NCBI GenBank assembly: GCA_963277665.1
Contig: CAUJRU010000137.1
Location: 806,001-870,000, forward strand
DNA length: 64,000 bases
Source of the DNA: Viscum album
Taxonomy: Eukaryota; Streptophyta; Magnoliopsida; Santalales; Viscaceae
Direction: 5' to 3'
The notes under the pieces were generated by a model. The model worked only from the letters and a program-made list of their open reading frames with translations. It was not told the DNA's origin and did not search any database. Positions 57,751 through 64,000 of the stretch are shown here, piece after piece. The stretch's first letter is position 1, and each line of letters opens with the position of its first letter. Both the position numbers and the translations under genes were made by a program.

Positions 57751-57965
57751 TATGATGACTCTAATTTAATTGAATAGGTAGATTTTTATATCAATGATAA
57801 TGAGATGTTTGTGGAGTGACTAGTAGAGATCTAGGATCATTGATAGAAAGTGTTTCATAGATGAACCATCCCCTTGGTTCATGTGCTCTAGAGGCATGGT
57901 GTCCTGGAGGATTTTACTTGGGATCATGAGACACAGATTCATTCATAGTACATGTATTTTTTTGA
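57751..57965 (+). pseudogene. Integrase tail of element B, third part
   Basis: Sequence homologous to A 17082-17296 resumes after D: a GATGACTC start, ATATCAA(T/G)GATGACATGA-like, ACTAGTAGAGATC(T/C)AGGAT, and then NHPLGSCA-type coding GATGAACCA(T/C)CCCCTTGGTTC. The last block codes HPLVHVL and a GVLE segment, the PLVKVLW...VEEATW tail, and the stop is at 57963-57965. This confirms that D split B. Confidence 0.82.
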
Positions 57966-59789
57966 GTTTTTAATTATTCTTTTTTCTTTAATGATGTGAT
58001 GTTTAAACCATGATATTTTATGAAATGTTCTTTCTTTTTCCCTTACTAGTGATGTGTGTTTCGGCTTCAAGTATATGAGGTGTGTAAAACCCCTTCCTAA
58101 TCAAGATGCATTATATTATATGATATTTTAAAACTGTGTGGGAGAGTCCATGCTTCCCAAAGAGGACCATATATTTATATGTAGGGAGGGTTTCATTGAT
58201 TTTTGTTCTTGGGGAAGTATTATGTGATGTTCAATGTGGTTGTTAGTTTGAGTCATGTAGAGGTTAAAATGGTAGTGATGATGTTTATATGTAATAGAGG
58301 TAGATTATAGTTGTTATGAGATTATGTGGTGATATTCAAAATGGTGATAGGTTTATTTGTTTATATGGGGATATTTAGCATATCTTTCGTATTGACCGAT
58401 GTGTTTGGCTGGTGGAACTGTTTTGAGTGTAATGATATCCCTGAGAGGTATCTCGTAGGATGGTTGTTTGGAACCTTAATTTTTTTTAGTTTTGGTTTCC
58501 ATTATTGAGGATGTGAATAATTTGATAGGTATATAATGTAATTTTCCATGAATTCTCATCCCATTAATTTTCTAGTTTGGTAGTTGGTGGTGTTCGAAGG
58601 AGGTTCGAAGGAGGTTAGAGGATGGTTCGGTTAAGTTGGTTTTATAACTTTTTTGTGGTAGGTAGCTCAAAAAATGAATATATATTCACATAATAAGAGG
58701 TTGATTCATAAATAGAATTTTATAGATTCATATATTGAGTTTCAGATGGGGGTTATATGCCTAATGAACTCATGAAATGAAAGGAAAATTCATGATTTGA
58801 ATTAAATTTAGGATTTAAAACCAGGAAAATCAGTGGATGTTCACTGGGTTTTTATGTTAAAGTATTCATGGAATGAATATGTTTCATGTATTGAATTTCA
58901 AGGCCTTGTGAATACTCATGATGTGAATATGTAATTCCCAATGTAAATGTGGCAAGTTCAAGATTTTTTAAAAATATCAAGGCTCTCCTGGATTCTTTCA
59001 TTCCTATATCACTTCCCTAAAACCTTGTGAGAACCCTAGGAAATTTTGGGAGATATTGTAGCACCTCTCCTCCCTCTTTGATCCTTGGATTCTATAGGTT
59101 GATTGTTGGAAATATGAGTTGGGTTATTCTCTTTATCCCCTTGTGTCTTTTCATTATTATTTTGTGGATCCACAACAGTGATGATATTTTGATCATAGTG
59201 AGTTTGGGATATGTTTTTTCATGATCCATTGGTTTAATATAGGTTTATTTGAGGTTTCCTTGTGTGTTTGTGGTCTTCCAATTGTTTCTCCTTTTCCCTA
59301 TTGTGCATGACAAATTCGAAAGCTTCTTTGAAGTAGGAGATCCTATTATCACCATATTTATGTACATGTTTGTGGATTATATGTTTTTTCCTTCCATAAG
59401 GTGGATATAAAGGGTTGTGTTAATATAGATAATGAATTTTCTTAATTTGAAATTGAAGGGAATGTAGAGAAATCACATGTTTTTCTACTTTGATGATATT
59501 ACTGATGAGTTTATTCATGCTTACAACCATTTCTGAAAATCATGGTTGTTGGGATCCTTGATTGTGCTATAATTTATATGTATATGAGACCATTTATATT
59601 TTTATTATTTGATCACACCCTATATAAATGGATAAGAATGTATATATGTCTAATGAATTGGTTACCCATAAAAATGTATAATTTTTTGGATAATACCCAT
59701 GATAAATAATGAAGTAAAGTAATGTAAGCCCTTGAACCTAATTTATAGAATCTAGGATGTGATGTTATGCATGGTTTTTATTGTTGTGT

Positions 59790-60080
59790 TTCCTTGTGTG
59801 ATGTGGGATTATTTCTAGTTATAGTGGTTACAAGCTAGATTGTGGAATGTATAGGGTGGTGATGCGATGCTTGGTTGGCATGGGATGCGATGCAGATGGT
59901 TGTGTGATGGTAGTGATGTGCGGTGGCTGTATTGTGTGATGGTTGTGATTTTAGGTGGTTGTATTGTGTGGTGGTTTTTATGCGTGGTGGTTGAGATGAG
60001 AGGTTTTTGTGATGGTTTAGATTTCATGATGTGGTGTTGCAGTAATGGTTGATGTGAGAGGGAAAGTTGTTCTGTGGTAT
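59790..60080 (+). repeat. GT-rich tract in the second LTR
   Basis: Counterpart of 19080-19350, with GGTTGTGTGATGG and GTGGTTGTATTGTGTG runs. Confidence 0.7.
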
Positions 60081-60472
60081 GGCTATGTTAGTTTTATGGT
60101 TATCCCTGAAATAAATTACAATGATGAAAATAAAATATCATGTGTTGGTAAATGAATAAAAATGGGATAGAATTGATGTGTGGTAATTGTATTAAATGAT
60201 AAATTAATGGGCTTTGTAAATGTGAATGAAATGGGTTACTAAATGGGAGTTAGTGGAAAATCATTAAATTTAGAAAATGGTTGAACCTATAATTGAAAGT
60301 GGAATTGTGTGGTTATGTGTGGTGGTTGTTTTATGGGATTTATTTAGTGGTGGAATCAGTTTGGATGGATGCCATTTGATATAATTATGGTGATGTGATG
60401 TACTCTAGTATAGTTGATGTGAACCCATAGGTTGGGTCTTGTGTGTTATGAATCCTTGGTCACTTAATTCCT

Positions 60473-60684
60473 GTGGATGAAATTATTGGTTGGAAATGTA
60501 ATTCCTTCCTAAATGAAATTATTTTTTGGACATGAAATTCCTTCCTAGATGAAATTATTGGATGGACATGGCATTCCTTCCTGAATGAAATCATTGGTTA
60601 GACATGATGCTCCTTCTTGGATGAAATAATAAGTTGGACATGGAATTCCTTCCTGGATGAGATTATGTGTTGGATATGGAATTA
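60473..60684 (+). repeat. 36 bp tandem repeat, about 5.8 copies, in the second LTR
   Basis: TCCT anchors at 60507, 60543, 60579, 60615 and 60651 are spaced exactly 36 bases; the first unit has two extra bases. The unit consensus contains GGATGAAATTATTGGTTGGA followed by CATGGAATTCCT. The first LTR (about 19700-19760) lacks the array. Confidence 0.92.
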
Positions 60685-61303
60685 ATTATAGTTTTTACAC
60701 TATATTAAAAGGATAGAGACATCTAACACCATGAAAAAGATATTTTGGATGACCCTAGGTGTCAACATGGAGCTCGAGGTTCGATAGGTCACATGACGTT
60801 TCACATTAATTTATGAATTAATTCCATTTTTTATCATAATATTGCACAAAATAAATATTCAAACTGTATTGTTTAGACACTGTGGGTGTCAAAATACTAA
60901 GTTATACTCACACCCTATTTAGGTTCCATTTGGTACCCATATTGACTTCATGGATGTAGATATGGACAAGAGTAAGGGACTCTGTACTTGATTGATTATT
61001 TTGCTAGATGGGGTTGGAGCATAGAGATAGGACTAAGCATGGGGTTTGGGAGTAGGGTTTTAGAGTCTTTTTTAGTTTACTTTTATGACTTTAATTTTTT
61101 CATTTAGATTAGAATACATTATGTCATGACATTACTAATTATTATTATTTTGTTTTTCGGTTGTTTCTAGATGTATGATGGTTTGATCCTATTATTTGTT
61201 TATCAAATTTTCTTTGATATTTTAACTCGGTTCTAGATGGTATAGTCTCCCCACTATATTACTTACACCCTCGCTACTAGTCGGTAGCTTATGGCATACA
61301 GTG

Positions 61304-61315
61304 TGGTATTCATGA
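61304..61315 (+). promoter_or_regulatory. Primer-binding-site-like sequence of element F
   Basis: TGGTATTCATGAGG shares TGGTAT with the iMet site TGGTATCAGAGC, and with one gap the GAG too. It sits just past the LTR. Confidence 0.5.
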
Positions 61316-61329
61316 GGTATCTTAACTAC

Positions 61330-62300
61330 CCATCTCAGTCACATGAGGGAGTACCAGGCCAGGAAAATTAAAATCATAACCCCAAGAATATTTACGAATA
61401 TAATTCCGGAGGTAACTACTGATGAACCACAAAAAGAAAACCCTCTAGTTGACTAGAACCTTATGGAGGTAGTAGTGCACGTGGTTCAAGCTCTAGGCCA
61501 AGGAGATTCACTTATTCCCATACAGGATGTAGAGGTTGTTCCTCAGAGGGATGATAAAAGAGATCATGCCTAGGAGTTTCTTCATCAGAAAATACTATCT
61601 TTATAAGTAATGAATGATTTTTAGGAGGAAGATGATTGGTTGGTAAATATTGAGAGACTCTTTGAGTTCTTGGAGATTCTAGATCCCATAAAGGTGAAAT
61701 GTTCCATATTTAAACATGAAGGGTCTAGCATGATATCGTGGGATGCTATAGTTCTATAAAATATTAATAATAAATTATAGTGGAAATACTTCAAGACTCT
61801 TTTAATAGAGTAATTATATACATAGTTAATGGTATTGGCTAAATCTATAAAGTTTCTAAATATTCATCAAGGTGATTGGTTAGTGAATTAGTGTACAATT
61901 TTTTAATAACTTTCTTAGTTTTTACTTGAGGTAATGTATAATGAGAATTTAAAGGCCTGAAGGATTCATATGAGACTTTGATTAGATATCTAGTCTCAAT
62001 TATTCATGATAATTCTGACCTCTTATGTTAATATTATGGATAGGTCTCTGATGGCTATAATTTAATTTTATGTTAAGTTAGGGTTGACAAGAACTCATCC
62101 TACTCCTAGTGGAAGCTTCATTGGTCCCTTTAATGAGAAGAAGAAGAGTGATAAGTCTCATACAAGAAGAATTAGTGGTGGTCCCTGATAATATACTTTC
62201 TCTAAATAATTTTTAGTATATGTTAAAAGGTCAATAACTTGTTTCCAATGTGGAAATTTTTGGTATTTGATGAATGATTTCATGAATGCACCAAATATCT
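61330..62300 (+). pseudogene. Gag of element F with zinc knuckle
   Basis: EEDDWLVNIERLFEFLEI at about 61626-61680 matches the (A)E-x-W-(L/I)-x-x-(I/M)E-(K)-(I/V)F capsid block. VKCSIFKHEGSS.ISWDA follows (family V-x-(C/L)A-x-F-x-L-x-GEA-x-x-WW). A CFQCGNFWYLMNDFMNA knuckle at 62240-62290 derives from C-x2-C-x4-H-x4-C, with the H now W and the last C now F. Stops are frequent between. Confidence 0.78.
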
Positions 62301-62439
62301 ATATCTATTTTGGATGATTTTGTCACTTTAAATGGGTTTTCCATGTTTTTATCACACCACATACTGATATAGACTCGTTAGTATAGAGAGGATCTATAAC
62401 ATAGTCAGATGATTCAAGAACATTGGGGTTCCATCCATA

Positions 62440-62960
62440 GGCATTAGGAATTAAGCTTCTTCACATAGTGTATGAGTATTTAGTAGAAACTGATGTTGGT
62501 CCTATGATATTTAGTGGTACCATTAATATTTCTTTTATATTTAGTGGATAATTTATTTGATACTACTTCCTTTAATTATTTTGTATGAAAACACGCTATA
62601 GATTTGTTGAATATTTCTATAGATCTTATGAATTATGTTATGGAAATTGTGATGCCTATTGGGATGATGAGAGAGAAGGGTCTCTGATGCCCCTATTGTA
62701 CTTTATCTTTATTATAGATTGATATAATCTAGTACTTTTTGGTTCTCAATATGAAACCCTTGGAAATCATTAACATAATAGATTGAATTATTGATTATAA
62801 ATCATGAATTGACTATTATTTTTGGTGGGTCGATTTTACTACCCTTGAGCCCGAGTGTCATGTTTTTCAGGGTGAATGGGACTTGAGGTCTAGCTGAGAT
62901 ACTCCCCATCTTCTAGAGTTTGGTATGATGATATCCATGTTTTTTTGAACTAGAGTTGGA
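62440..62960 (+). pseudogene. Protease of element F
   Basis: SGTINISFI (about 62511) leads to LFDTTSFNYFV at about 62552-62585, from LFDTGATHSFV; the catalytic aspartate is kept but the GA is lost. Further on, WWVDFTTLEPECHVFQGE at 62825-62880 corresponds to the VD-x-x-x-(K/R)-x-V-x-F...F-x-GE linker block. Confidence 0.7.
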
Positions 62961-63029
62961 ATATTCATGTTGTGTACTTCCTCCAATAGTGGATGAGTTT
63001 CCATATTTTATTTCATAATACTTGTCTAG

Positions 63030-64000
63030 TTTTCCATTGGATAGAGGAGTGGAGTTCTCTATCGACTTAGTGTCGAGTACCTAGTTTGTATCCTTTATCT
63101 TTTACCTTACAACCCCAGACGAATTGAAGGATTTAAAGGATTAATTGGATGAATTTATTCCCAAAGGTTACATTAAACCTAGCGTGTTGCCTTAAGGTAG
63201 CACTAATGATTTTTTCCAAGAAGGATAATGAAACCCTTCACTTGTGTGTTGACTATTACGAGATAAATCATTCCATATTCAAGAATAAGCACCCCTTATA
63301 CTAGATTAATTATTTTATTAATTAGCATAAAGGGAATAATTGATACTCTATGATTGATCTGCGGTCTAGTTACCACCTAATTGGGATCAAGGAATCTGAT
63401 ATCCCGAAGACCATTTTAAGGATAAGGTATGGCCACTATAAGTATCTTATTATTCCCTATGATCAATGCACATACTGTGTTTATAGTGTTTATGAATAGT
63501 ATTTTCCACCAATACCTCATTTCTTCCATTATGATATTCATGGATGAAATCTTGGTTTACTCTAAAACTAAGGAGTATCAAGTGCATCTCTTGAGACTAT
63601 TTCTGGATATTTTGAGGAATGACCGACTTTATGCAAAGCTTTCAAAGTGGTAATTTTAGTTTTTAGAGGCGATGTTATTAGGCATATGGTCTCAGAACAT
63701 GGTATCTCAGTTTATCCTGAGAATGTGAAATATATTATGTATTGGGATGAACTGAAAAATGTCTTTGATATTTATATCTTTTTAGGATTAACTGAGTATT
63801 ACCATTGATTCATTAAAGATTTCTCAAATATGTCTTATTCATTGAACATTTTCTCTCAAAAGGGATTGAAGTAAATTTAGAATTTGAAGTGTCAGGCTTC
63901 TTTCAATGAGTTTAAGAATAATTTGAATTCATCTATAGTGTTGACTCTACCAGAGGATAGATATGGCTATGTGGTCTTCTATGATACTTCAAGTTCAGGT
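63030..64000 (+). pseudogene. Reverse transcriptase of element F, partial
   Basis: DELKDLKD.LDEFIPKGYIK precedes PSVLP (family EL-x-x-L-x-x-QL-x-(E/D)L-x-x-KG-(F/Y)I-(R/K)PS-x-SPW) at about 63115-63195. SKKDNETLHLCVDYYEINHS covers 63215-63275. The open frame 63429-63653 has NAHTVFIVFMNSIFH and the active site FMDEILVYSK at 63538-63567 (second D to E), then HLLRLFLDILRNDRLYAKLS. LFRIN.VLPLIH and FSNMSYS-type sequence follow (family GLAGYYRRFI...FS). The region ends in SRDTSSSG-like sequence at the window edge, the start of RNase H. Confidence 0.87.

Larger units (their letters stand above)
20716..57965 (+). mobile_element. Element B: Ty3/gypsy chromovirus-type copy opened by elements C and D
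   Basis: B is collinear with A. Its pieces are 20716-23240 (gag position, protease, first half of RT), 37780-39744 (rest of RT, RNase H, most of integrase) and 57751-57965 (integrase tail to the stop). Joining them gives the A order without a gap or overlap beyond short target duplications. It is flanked by the LTR copies at 17297-20715 and 57966-61300, so it can be read as LTR-internal-LTR. Element C broke it inside RT and element D near the end of integrase. Confidence 0.85.
57966..61300 (+). repeat. LTR shared between internal regions B and F
   Basis: Homologous to 17297-20715 up to about 61210. From there to 61300 this copy continues to a primer site, while the first copy has diverged or lost its end. 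The region 61240-61300 (CTCCCCACTATATTACTTAC, CACCCTCGCTACTAGTCGG) is thus the better view of the LTR 3' end. It contains the 36 bp repeat array and a GT-rich tract. Plus frames 58326-58508, 59027-59224 and 59867-60052 are not conserved in the other copy. Confidence 0.65.
61301..64000 (+). mobile_element. Element F: Ty3/gypsy chromovirus-type internal region, cut by the window end
   Basis: Primer-site-like sequence, gag with zinc knuckle, protease and RT follow the LTR in order. Unlike A and B, F has a standard gag. Whether B's 3' LTR is also F's 5' LTR is supported by the primer site right after it. Confidence 0.78.

Noticed and set aside
60473..60684. Possible CRISPR array from regular 36 bp spacing
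   Set aside because: Units are contiguous without spacers and sit in a plant LTR; it is a minisatellite.

Overview
This window looks like intergenic DNA from a plant with a very large genome. It is AT-rich, has few CG dinucleotides, and holds no intact host gene that I can find on either strand. Nearly every base can be assigned to decayed LTR retrotransposons inserted into one another. Plant origin is inferred from the families: Ty3/gypsy chromovirus-type polyproteins with an initiator-tRNA-Met primer site, an Athila-like gag-protease element, a CACTA-type DNA transposon and a plant LINE ORF1 (DUF4283 type). The species cannot be told from the sequence. All reading frames are broken by stops and frameshifts. 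Many changes look like C-to-T / G-to-A transitions, as expected for long-methylated repeats.

Layout. Element G (minus strand) supplies an integrase fragment at 1-510 and a reverse transcriptase (RT)/RNase H fragment at 11785-12540. It is split by element H (516-11779, minus), which has two LTRs of about 5.05-5.09 kb around a 1.1 kb non-coding middle. From 12541 comes a plus-strand series sharing one LTR family: internal region A (12541-17296), LTR (about 17297-20715), internal region B (starts 20716, ends about 57965), LTR (about 57966-61300), internal region F (61301 to the window end).

B is opened twice. Element C (23241-37779, minus) lies inside B's RT. C is the best-preserved element: two LTRs, primer-binding site, gag, protease, RT, RNase H, integrase, chromodomain-type tail and polypurine tract. 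C's 3' LTR carries a 2.3 kb LINE-ORF1 insert with a perfect 12-13 bp target duplication. Its 5' LTR carries a 736 bp CACTA-type element that contains a tRNA-like sequence. Element D (39745-57750, plus, Athila-like gag-protease without RT or integrase) lies near the end of B's integrase. Element E (41138-51726, plus, chromovirus-type with full gag-pol) lies in D's 5' LTR, a few bases before its end.

Order of events read from the nesting: H is younger than G; B is older than C and D; C is older than the CACTA and LINE-ORF1 inserts; D is older than E. Nothing here is predicted to make a working protein. The units are related as host site and insert, not as an operon or pathway. The most unusual items are the very-long-LTR element H, the tRNA-like box pair inside the CACTA element, the ORF1-only LINE-type insert, and the shared-LTR series A-LTR-B-LTR-F.
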